Shown: piece after piece, positions 43,072 through 49,943 of the stretch
Layout: the number at the start of each line of letters is the position of its first letter
How positions within the stretch are numbered: the first letter of the stretch is position 1
Source: Streptomyces sp. NBC_01689
GTDB taxonomy: Bacteria; Actinomycetota; Actinomycetes; Streptomycetales; Streptomycetaceae
DNA: 64,000 nucleotides
Direction of reading: 5' to 3'
Assembly: GCF_036250675.1 (NCBI RefSeq)
Contig: NZ_CP109592.1
Coordinates: 8,556,001-8,620,000, forward strand
Made by a program: the position numbers and the translations under genes
The notes under the pieces: model-generated
Told to the model about the DNA's origin: nothing
Databases searched by the model: none
The model's input: only the letters and a program-made list of their open reading frames with translations

Positions 43072-43473
43072 ATGCACCCTTTCCGCAAGGCCGTGGAGGC
43101 CGGAGACCTGGACGCGGTCGAGGAGCTGCTGGCCGACGACGTCGTGTTCACCAGCCCCGTGGCCTTCAAGCCCTATCCCGGCAAGGCGATCACCGCGGCC
43201 ATCCTGCGCGGGGTCACCCGCGTCTTCACCGACTTCCGCTACGTCCGGGAGATCGCGGGCGCGGACGGCCGTGACCACGCCCTGGTCTTCACCGCGAAGG
43301 TCGGCGACAAGGAGATCAACGGCTGCGACTTCCTGCACTTCGACGAGGACGGCAGAATCGACGACCTGATGGTCATGGTGCGGCCGCTCTCGGCGGCCCA
43401 CGCGCTCTCCGAGGCGATGGGCGCGCAGTTCGAGCGGATCTCGCGGGAGGCGGCGGAGGCCGGGAACCGCTGA
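43072..43473 (+). CDS. SnoaL-like / NTF2-fold protein
   Basis: 133 aa: MHPFRKAVEAGDLDAVEELLADDVVFTSPVAFKPYPGKAITAAILRGVTRVFTDF, then a beta-sheet core with FTAKVGDKEINGCDFLHFDEDGRIDDLMVMVRPLSAA. It is the alpha+beta barrel used by ketosteroid isomerase-like and polyketide cyclase-like proteins. An enzymatic role cannot be assigned; it is probably induced through the divergent PadR regulator, perhaps binding the same small molecule. Confidence 0.85.
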   Translation: MHPFRKAVEAGDLDAVEELLADDVVFTSPVAFKPYPGKAITAAILRGVTRVFTDFRYVREIAGADGRDHALVFTAKVGDKEINGCDFLHFDEDGRIDDLMVMVRPLSAAHALSEAMGAQFERISREAAEAGNR

Positions 43474-43503
43474 ACCGCGCCCCCGGGGCCGACACCCCGC
43501 GCG

Positions 43504-44061
43504 GTGTTTGACGCGATCCCCGGGGGCTACCCGCGCCGGGTGACCACGACGAACACGAAGACGAACACGACGAACACGACGAAGACGAAGCCGACGAAGA
43601 AGACGAAGCCGAGGTCGAATCCGGCCACGAAGGCGGGGCCGGACCGTCAGGCCGGCCCGGAGCCGGCCATCACGGCGCGGTCCGCCGCACCGGCACCCGG
43701 ACAGGAACCGATCCGGTTCCTGGAGGACCGCTTCGACTGCGCCCAGGCCTGCGTGGAGTGCGCCCGCGCCTGCGCGCTGCGCGTCAGCTGCCTCGATCCC
43801 GACGGGTCCGCGGTGCGTCGACTCGCCCGGCGTACGGGTCTCCTGTGCGCCGAGGTGTGCGACGCGACCTGCCTCGTCCTGGACGGGCAGCACCCTCGCG
43901 GCGAGGCAGGCATCCGCGCGCAGGTCGAGTGGTGCCGGTCCGTCTGCCGCGAGTGCGCGGACGTCTTCGACCGGTGTCCCGGCGCGCGGGCCGGTGCGCG
44001 GGCCTGCCGTATGTGCGCCCAGGCCTGCACCGACTTCCTCGCCACGCTGCTACCGGCCTGA
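43504..44061 (+). CDS. Cys-rich four-helix-bundle protein, copper-storage (Csp)-like, DUF326
   Basis: 185 aa (173 if the GTG at 43540 is used; neither has a good ribosome site). The C-terminal ~120 residues contain 17 Cys, in spaced patterns CAQACVECARACALRVSC, LLCAEVCDATC, WCRSVCRECADVFDRC and ACRMCAQACTDF. This is how cytosolic Csp proteins line the inside of a four-helix bundle to store Cu(I). No signal peptide. The N-terminal ~50 residues are a Thr/Lys/Asn low-complexity tail encoded by ACGAAC/ACGAAG repeats and are unlike the rest of the genome in base composition. Confidence 0.8.
   Translation: MFDAIPGGYPRRVTTTNTKTNTTNTTKTKPTKKTKPRSNPATKAGPDRQAGPEPAITARSAAPAPGQEPIRFLEDRFDCAQACVECARACALRVSCLDPDGSAVRRLARRTGLLCAEVCDATCLVLDGQHPRGEAGIRAQVEWCRSVCRECADVFDRCPGARAGARACRMCAQACTDFLATLLPA
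43540..43614. repeat. ACGAAC/ACGAAG microsatellite-like tract
   Basis: About 75 bp of ACGAAC, ACGACG and ACGAAG units encode the low-complexity N-terminus of the Csp-like protein. It is markedly poorer in GC than its surroundings and probably prone to slippage. Confidence 0.7.
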
Positions 44062-44649
44062 TCCGTCCGCGCCCGTCGGCGGCGTGAGCGGCCGTCCCGC
44101 CCGGACGTTCCAGCGTCCGGACCGGCCGCTGAACTCGGTGGCGGTCAGGGGCGGCACGTCGACCCGCCAGAACGAAGCCTCCGGCGCGCCCAGCACCCGT
44201 ACCACCATCGCCCGTACGACCTCCGGTTCCACCACGGCGACGGTCCTGCCCGTCGACGGAGCGGCTGTGTCCAGGTGGTGCGCGATCCGGTCGCAGAAGG
44301 CCCGTACCGACTCCCCGCCGTGCGGCGCCGCGTCGGGGTCGCCCAGCCACCGGACCACCGCCTCCGGCTCCGCGGCGCTCACCTCCTCCAGGGTCGCCCC
44401 GCGCCACCGGCCCACGTCGAGGCCGGCCAACTCCGGTGCGTCCACCGCCTGTCCCAGGCCCAGTGCGTCGGCCGTCCCGCGGCACCGCACGCTGGGGGAG
44501 ACCCAGACCCGCTCGGCACCGGGGACGGTGCCGGCCGCGGCGCGCGCGAGCCGCAGTCCCGCCGCGTCCACCGCGGCCCCGTCGTCGAAACGGGCCTCCC
44601 GCAGCGCCGCGCTGTGCGCGGCGGAGATCAGGATCACTCGGCTCGTCAT
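44050..44649 (-). CDS. histidine-phosphatase-fold protein with altered active-site motif
   Basis: 199 aa. The fold follows phosphoglycerate-mutase-like phosphatases: VILISAAHSAALREARFDDGAAVDAAGLRLA, WVSPSVRCRGTADALG, LAGLDVGRWRGATLEEV, HGGESVRAFCDRI and VVEPEVVRAMVVRVLGAP. The catalytic R-H-G is replaced by A-H-S, and the second catalytic His segment reads VVEPEVV rather than V(S/T)H. It may be inactive or do something else. It is divergent from the B12-riboswitch/cbtB unit, where CobC-like phosphatases are sometimes found, so a cobamide link is possible. Confidence 0.65.
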   Translation of the reverse strand: MTSRVILISAAHSAALREARFDDGAAVDAAGLRLARAAAGTVPGAERVWVSPSVRCRGTADALGLGQAVDAPELAGLDVGRWRGATLEEVSAAEPEAVVRWLGDPDAAPHGGESVRAFCDRIAHHLDTAAPSTGRTVAVVEPEVVRAMVVRVLGAPEASFWRVDVPPLTATEFSGRSGRWNVRAGRPLTPPTGADGSGR

Positions 44650-44804
44650 ACGTCCACCCTCGTGCGCTGTCGTGGTCGCCCCTGCCCAAGTCCCCTGCCG
44701 GGGCGGGGAATCCGGCGACCCTCCGCCGGCCGCGGGGCGCGACCTCGGTCCGGTCGTGCGCCCTTGGCCCGGTCCCGGCTTCGCGGTACCGTCTGGATGA
44801 TATT

Positions 44805-44922
44805 GACGACGGTTCGGCGGAAGTCCGGTGGGAGTCCGGCACGGTCGCGCCACTGTATGCCGGCACGCGCCGTCCCTTCCGGGGCGAGGGTGACCGGGCG
44901 AGTCAGACCCGTGGCCGTCGTC
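44805..44922 (+). ncRNA. cobalamin (B12) riboswitch
   Basis: Closing helix P1 pairs GACGACGG (44805-44812) with CCGTCGTC (44915-44922). Inside are the conserved AdoCbl aptamer blocks GGAAGTCCGG, GGGAGTCCGGCACGGTC, the B12 box GCCACTGT (44849-44856) and GAGTCAGACC near the 3' end. Downstream, GTCCCGT (44920-44926) can pair with ACGGGAC (44938-44944), using bases of P1 and so forming an alternative structure before the ribosome site. Expected to shut off cbtB when B12 is abundant. Confidence 0.88.
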
Positions 44923-44970
44923 CCGTGCACCACCGAGACGGGACGCGAGTTCCCCAGGAGGTACCGCCCC

Positions 44971-45192
44971 ATGGCGCAGTCAGTCGCCCGGCCGACCGTC
45001 GGCCCCGCCGCCGTTCCCGGCAAGCTGCCGATCGGCGCGATCGCCCCCTGGGCGGTCTTCTTCGGCATCCTGATGCTGGTCCTGCTCTACTTCGTCGGCG
45101 CCGAACAGGGCGCCACCTCCCTCGTGTCCGGCGAGAACGTCCACGAGTGGGTGCACGACGCCCGCCATCTCCTCGGATTCCCCTGCCACTGA
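44971..45192 (+). CDS. cbtB: CbtB cobalt transporter subunit
   Basis: 73 aa with one membrane helix (IAPWAVFFGILMLVLLYFVGAEQGATSL) and the family's His-rich metal-binding C-terminus HEWVHDARHLLGFPCH. AGGAGG lies nine bases before ATG. CbtB works with the membrane protein CbtA in cobalt uptake, and both are typically under B12 riboswitch control, as here. No cbtA follows: the next gene is an acyl-CoA dehydrogenase behind its own promoter. Confidence 0.9.
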   Translation: MAQSVARPTVGPAAVPGKLPIGAIAPWAVFFGILMLVLLYFVGAEQGATSLVSGENVHEWVHDARHLLGFPCH

Positions 45193-45260
45193 CGGCTCGC
45201 ACGGAAGGGGGCGCCCCACCGGGGCGCCCCCTCGCGCATGTCACCGCCATTCCCTATTTC

Positions 45261-45274
45261 TGGAACACGTTCTA
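45261..45274 (+). promoter_or_regulatory. KstR-type operator
   Basis: TGGAACACGTTCTA fits every fixed base of the mycobacterial KstR motif TnnAACnnGTTnnA as I recall it. It lies 45 bp upstream of the FadE26-like gene. KstR represses steroid-catabolism genes until a steroid CoA thioester is present. Confidence 0.7.
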
Positions 45275-45318
45275 CGGTGTGCGCCGTCAGGTCCCGCCTT
45301 GGGGAGCCAGGAGGCGCC

Positions 45319-46509
45319 GTGCATCTCGAATACACGCCGGACCAGCAGCGGTTGCGGACCGAACTGCGCGACTACTTCGCCGAGCTGGTGCCCGACAACG
45401 CCTACGCCCGGTACGGCGACCCGGCGGCGCAGAAGCGGTTCTACCGTGACACGATCCGCCGCCTCGGCGCGGACGGGCGGCTCGGTGCGGGCTGGCCGAA
45501 GGAGTACGGCGGCAGCGGGCTCACGCCCATGGAGCAGTTCATCTTCTTCGACGAGGCCGCCCAGGCGGGCGTGCCGCTGCCCCTGATGGCGCTGAACACC
45601 GTCGGTCCGACCCTCATGCGGTACGGCACGGAGGAGCAGAAGGGATACTTCCTGCCCCGGATCCTCTCCGGCGAGATCGACTTCGCGATCGGCTACAGCG
45701 AACCGGACGCGGGCACCGATCTGGCCGCGCTGAAGACCCGGGCCGTGCGCGAGGGCGACGAGACCACCGGCCACTACAGGGTCGACGGGCAGAAGATCTG
45801 GACGACGAACGGGGACACCGCCGACTGGGTGTGGCTCGCGGTGCGCACCGACCCGGACGCCCCGCCCCACCAGGGCATCACGATGCTCCTCGTGCCGACC
45901 TCCGACCCCGGCTACTCCTGCACCCTCATCAACACCCTCGCCTCGCACGACACCACCGCCAGCTACTACGAGAACATCCGGGTGCCCGTCTCCCGCCGGG
46001 TCGGCGAGGAGAACAAGGGCTGGCGGCTGATCACCAACCAGCTCAACCACGAGCGCGTCACCCTCGCCGCCCACGGCACCATGGCGATCCGCGCGCTGCA
46101 CGACGTCCAGCGCTGGGCCATGGAGACCAAGCTCGCCGACGGCCGCCGGGTCGTCGACCTTCCCTGGGTGCGCCGACGGCTCGCGCTGACCCACGCCCGG
46201 CTCGACGCCATGAAGCTCCTGAACTGGCAGATGGTCAACGCCGTCCAGGAGGGCACGCTCACCCCGCAGGACGCGTCCGCGGTCAAGGTGTACGGCTCCG
46301 AGGCGCGCCGGGACGCGTACGCCTGGCTCATGGAGATCGTCGCCGCGCCGGGTGTCCTGAAGGAGGGGTCGGCGGGCGCGGTCCTCCACGGGGAACTGGA
46401 ACGCGGCTACCGGTCGGCCGTGATCTTCACCTTCGGCGGCGGCAACAACGAGATCCAGCGCGAGATCATCTCGTGGATCGGGCTGGGGATGCCGCGGGTG
46501 CGGCGCTGA
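45319..46509 (+). CDS. FadE26-like acyl-CoA dehydrogenase (steroid side-chain type)
   Basis: 396 aa from a GTG with AGGAGG four bases upstream. Motifs: MHLEYTPDQQRLRTELRDYF at the N-terminus, GWPKEYGGSGLTPMEQFIFFDEAAQAG, IGYSEPDAGTDLAALKTRA, RVPVSRRVGEENKGWRLITNQLNHERV and FTFGGGNNEIQREII. From memory this aligns closely with mycobacterial FadE26 (ChsE4), one half of the heteromeric dehydrogenase for the cholesterol side chain. The FadE27-like partner is not in the window. Controlled by a KstR-type site; it probably belongs with the fadD19/echA19-like genes 14 kb away. Confidence 0.85.
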   Translation: MHLEYTPDQQRLRTELRDYFAELVPDNAYARYGDPAAQKRFYRDTIRRLGADGRLGAGWPKEYGGSGLTPMEQFIFFDEAAQAGVPLPLMALNTVGPTLMRYGTEEQKGYFLPRILSGEIDFAIGYSEPDAGTDLAALKTRAVREGDETTGHYRVDGQKIWTTNGDTADWVWLAVRTDPDAPPHQGITMLLVPTSDPGYSCTLINTLASHDTTASYYENIRVPVSRRVGEENKGWRLITNQLNHERVTLAAHGTMAIRALHDVQRWAMETKLADGRRVVDLPWVRRRLALTHARLDAMKLLNWQMVNAVQEGTLTPQDASAVKVYGSEARRDAYAWLMEIVAAPGVLKEGSAGAVLHGELERGYRSAVIFTFGGGNNEIQREIISWIGLGMPRVRR

Positions 46510-46534
46510 GCCGCCGGTGCGGCGGCCCGGGTCC

Positions 46535-46981
46535 TCACAGCGACCAGCGGCAGTACAGGCGCAGGCCCGCCGACCGGGCGCGTCGTGCCAGGCCGGTGAG
46601 GGCCTCCAGGGCGCCGGCCGCCGTCTCCGCGTCGACCTGGTTGTGCCGCAGTTCGGCCGTGGCGGACCACGACCGGGCGAAGCGCCGCAGGTCGTCCCCG
46701 GACGCGGCGGTGAGGGCGTTCACGAGTGTGTCCGACACGCTGAACACGAGCGGGCCGTCGACGTCCGCCTCGGACAGCAACAGCCCGGAGCGCGGGTCTC
46801 GGCCGGCCTCCTCGTGGCCGCAGCCCGTCACGATCGCTTCGAGCCGGGCGAGGGCGGCCACCGGGTCGATCCCCTTCAGGGAGACCGTGTCGCGCGCGGG
46901 CCGCTCCGGTTCCCCGGGGGAGGAGGCAGCCGCGACAGCGGCTTCGTCGTCGGCGGCGGAGAAGTAGTCGCACAGGGGCAT
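46535..46981 (-). CDS. conserved actinobacterial protein of unknown function
   Basis: 148 aa, beginning MPLCDYFSAADDEAAVAAA and containing DTVSLKGIDPVAALARLEAIVTGCGHEEAGRDPRSGLLL and VFSVSDTLVNALTAASGDDLRRFARSWSATAELRHNQVDAETAAGALEAL. The sequence is acidic and helical, with no signal peptide or membrane segment. I recognise the opening as common in Streptomyces but know no function. It is convergent with the FadE26-like gene, 25 bp apart. Confidence 0.75.
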   Translation of the reverse strand: MPLCDYFSAADDEAAVAAASSPGEPERPARDTVSLKGIDPVAALARLEAIVTGCGHEEAGRDPRSGLLLSEADVDGPLVFSVSDTLVNALTAASGDDLRRFARSWSATAELRHNQVDAETAAGALEALTGLARRARSAGLRLYCRWSL

Positions 46982-47338
46982 AGCGCGGATTCTGGCACCC
47001 GGGACCGACAGCCCTCCCGGTACGTCCGGGGCACATGACGGCCGAACCTCCGCGGCGGCCCTCGGAGTCACAGGCGGGGGAAGGGCTTCGGCGGCGCGCA
47101 CGGTGAACGGGGTTCGGAGGCAGTCGCGTCGGTCTGGACTCGGTGGTGAGCGGGCCCCGCTCCCCGGAGGCCACCGTCCGCGCCGCCCGAGAGGCGTCCG
47201 TACGGACACGTTCCGCGTACGCAGGCGCGATACGTCCCCGGATCACGCCCGGCGCTGTACCAAGTCGGCAGATAACTCGCCATACTGGGACGTGCCAGGG
47301 GAGAGTGCGGCGAGCAGTGACGGGGGCGATCGCACGAG
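46982..47338. other. 357-bp divergent promoter region
   Basis: Nothing gene-like is supported. It holds the promoters of the small hypothetical gene (minus) and of the kinase (plus). The only AT-richer stretch, GGCAGATAACTCGCCATACT near 47267-47286, is a plausible promoter for the kinase. Confidence 0.35.
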
Positions 47339-49621
47339 ATGGCGGAGACCAGGCTGCTCCAGAGCCGGTACCGGCTGCTCGATCTCATCGGGCGGGGAGG
47401 CATGGGCGAGGTGTGGCGCGCCCGCGACGAGTCGCTGGGGCGGCACGTCGCCGTGAAGTGCCTCAAACCGCTCGGCCCGCACCGGGATCCGTCCCTGACG
47501 GACGTCCTGCGGGAGAGGTTCCGGCGCGAGGCGCGGGTGGCCGCCGCGCTGCAGCACCGCGGGGTGACCGTGGTGCACGACTTCGGCGATTCCGACGGCG
47601 TGCTGTACCTGGTCATGGAACTCCTGGAGGGCCACGACCTCGGCCAGGTGCTGGCGCACAACCGTCGGCATCCGCTGCCGGTCGCGGACGTCGTCGACAT
47701 CGCCGACCAGGTGTCGGCCGCGCTCGCCTACACCCATCAGCAGGGCATCGTGCACCGCGACCTGAAGCCGGCGAACATCATGCGGCTCGCCGACGGCACC
47801 GTGAAGATCTGCGACTTCGGCATCGCCAGGCTGGGCCAGGACATCGGCCTCACCGCCCGGCTGACCGGCACCGGCATCGCGATGGGGACCCCGCACTACA
47901 TGTCGCCGGAGCAGATCAACGGTGCGGAGGTCGACCGGCGCAGCGATCTGTACTCCTTCGGATGTGTGCTCTACGAGATCGCCACCGGGGCGCCGCCGTT
48001 CGACCTCGACGACGCGTGGGCGGTCCTCCTCAGCCACCGGGACACCTCTCCCGAGCCGCCACGCAGACACCGGGCCGAACTGCCCGAGTACGTGGAGCGG
48101 ATCATCCTCGATCTGCTGGCCAAGGAGCCGGACCGACGCCCGCAGGACGCGTGCGAACTCGGCCGCCGGATCACCGAGGGCCGTACGACACCGGCCTACG
48201 TGCCGACCGTCGTCTCCCCGCCCCTCGGACGGACGGCCCCCGCCCGTCGCGTCCTGGCGGTCTCGCCACCGGCTTCCCCGGACCCTACGCTGCCCTCCTG
48301 GACGCGCGGCATGACCACCGGTCTCAAGGCGACCGGCACCGGTCCGCGTCCCATACCGTCGGACGCGGCGGCCGGACTGACCGGCGCGTGGACCGTCCGC
48401 CCGGCGGCGACGGACACCGGTCCCGCGCAGCGCCTCGCCGAACATCCCGCGCCGTCGGCGGAGTTGGTCACCATGCTCGCCGGGCGCCACCACGCGGGCC
48501 TGAGCCTGGGTCGGCTCGGCCGGTGGGCCGAGGCGGGCGAGGTGCACCGGGCGGTCGCCGCCGAACGGGAGCAGGTCCTCGGGCCCGACCACGCCGACAC
48601 ACTGGCCAGCCGGTACGAGGTCGGCTTCACCCTCAGCCGTACGGGGCGGCCCGCCGACGCGCTGCACGCCTACGCGCACGTCGCGGAGGCGAGGGAACGG
48701 GTCCTCGGCCCCGACCATCCCGACACGCTGGCCGCCCGGCAGGAATCCGCCTACGTACTGGGACAGTTGGGCCGTCACTTCGAGGCGCACCAGATCTATG
48801 TGTCCGTACTCGCCGCCCGCGAACGGGCCATGGGCTCCGATCATCCCGACACCCTGCGCTGCCGGCACAACCTCGCCTTCAACCTGAACCGGCTGGGCCG
48901 GCTGGAGGACTCCCACCGGATGGCGAGCGAGGTCGCGGACGCCCGTGCGCGGGTGCTCGGTCCGGCCCATCCCGACACCCTCCTCACGCGGTACGAAGTC
49001 GCCTACACGCTCGGTCAGTTGGGGCGGCTGTCGGAGGCGCTGCGGACCTACGAGGAAGTGGCGGGTGCGCGGGCGCGGGCGCTCGGGCCCGACCACCCGG
49101 ACACGCTCTCCGCCCGCTACGAGGTGTGTGTCAGTCTGGGCCGGCTCGGTCGCAGCGCCGAGGCGCTGGTGCTGTACCGCGACCTGATCGACGACCGCAC
49201 CCGCGTGCACGGCCCCGCCCACCCCGAGACCCTGCGGGCCCGGCACGGACTCGGGGTCAACCTCGGCCGCACGGAGCGCTGGGAGGAGGCGCTCGCCGAG
49301 TCCCGCGACGTGTGCGAGATCCGTGAGCGCGTCCTCGGCCCCGGTCATCCGGACACCCTGGTCAGCCGCCGCGAGGTCGCCGTCGGACTCGGCTGGCTCG
49401 GGCGCTGGGCCGACGCCCTGGCCGAATACCGCGCCGTCGCCGTCGCACGCGAGCACGTGCTGGGCGAGGGGCACCCCGACGCCCTGGCGGCCCGCGGCGA
49501 CGAGGCCCACTGCCTGGAACAGCTGGGACGCGCCCAGGAGGCGGTGGACCTGTACCGCCGCGTCGCGACACTGCGGCGGCCGGGGGAGGCCGGGGGCACC
49601 GGGCCCCGGGCCGGGTTCTGA
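47339..49621 (+). CDS. Ser/Thr protein kinase with C-terminal TPR array
   Basis: 760 aa, no membrane helix. The kinase domain (about 10-275) has Gly-loop GRGGMGEV (18-25), Lys40 (VAVK), catalytic loop HRDLKPAN (139-146), DFG (159-161) and APE-like SPEQ. A Pro/Thr-rich linker (~285-385) is followed by eight ~42-residue TPR units of kinesin-light-chain type, each with a variant of VLGPDHPDTLAARYEVAYTL. The TPRs probably recruit a partner or substrate. No ribosome site is obvious before the ATG. It is unlike the usual PASTA-bearing kinases. Confidence 0.93.
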   Translation: MAETRLLQSRYRLLDLIGRGGMGEVWRARDESLGRHVAVKCLKPLGPHRDPSLTDVLRERFRREARVAAALQHRGVTVVHDFGDSDGVLYLVMELLEGHDLGQVLAHNRRHPLPVADVVDIADQVSAALAYTHQQGIVHRDLKPANIMRLADGTVKICDFGIARLGQDIGLTARLTGTGIAMGTPHYMSPEQINGAEVDRRSDLYSFGCVLYEIATGAPPFDLDDAWAVLLSHRDTSPEPPRRHRAELPEYVERIILDLLAKEPDRRPQDACELGRRITEGRTTPAYVPTVVSPPLGRTAPARRVLAVSPPASPDPTLPSWTRGMTTGLKATGTGPRPIPSDAAAGLTGAWTVRPAATDTGPAQRLAEHPAPSAELVTMLAGRHHAGLSLGRLGRWAEAGEVHRAVAAEREQVLGPDHADTLASRYEVGFTLSRTGRPADALHAYAHVAEARERVLGPDHPDTLAARQESAYVLGQLGRHFEAHQIYVSVLAARERAMGSDHPDTLRCRHNLAFNLNRLGRLEDSHRMASEVADARARVLGPAHPDTLLTRYEVAYTLGQLGRLSEALRTYEEVAGARARALGPDHPDTLSARYEVCVSLGRLGRSAEALVLYRDLIDDRTRVHGPAHPETLRARHGLGVNLGRTERWEEALAESRDVCEIRERVLGPGHPDTLVSRREVAVGLGWLGRWADALAEYRAVAVAREHVLGEGHPDALAARGDEAHCLEQLGRAQEAVDLYRRVATLRRPGEAGGTGPRAGF
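48573..49518 (+). repeat. 126-bp coding tandem repeat (TPR array)
   Basis: Eight copies with a 126-bp (42-codon) period, each marked by the codons for L-G-x-x-H-x-(D/E)-(T/A)-L. They lie in the 3' half of the kinase gene. Confidence 0.8.
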
Positions 49622-49943
49622 CCTGCCTGGGCCGGGTTCCGGCCCATGGCCCGGGTTCCGGCCCCTGTTCCGGTTCCGACTCACCGGGGCCCGGTTCCGG
49701 CCCCGGGCCGCACCGACACGGCGCCGTCCGATGCGGAAGCGCCGGGCGCGGAACCGTCTGCCGCGCAACCGCCCGCAACGGAACCGTCTGCCGCGGAGCC
49801 GCCCGCCACCGAGCCGTCCGCCCCGAAGCGTCCCGACGCGTAGCCGTCCGGCACGGACTCGTCCTCGCCGGATGACCGTCCGGGCGCCCGCCGGCTGCCG
49901 CGTACCCCTGGCAGACCTAGATCATCGCGTGCTACCAAGAACC
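49622..49943 (+). other. 322-bp intergenic region with a 30-bp repeat and a Pro-rich frame
   Basis: A frame from 49646 to 49843 would encode a 65-residue Pro/Ala peptide with the decapeptide EPSAAQPPAT/EPSAAEPPAT repeated by a 30-bp DNA repeat (49751-49810). It has no ribosome site and I do not call it a gene. The start of the region contains several GGTTCCGGCCC blocks that could form hairpins after the kinase stop. Confidence 0.45.

Noticed and set aside
49622..49943. Small Pro-rich protein gene
   Set aside because: No ribosome site and strong repetition at the DNA level; kept as a finding rather than a gene.
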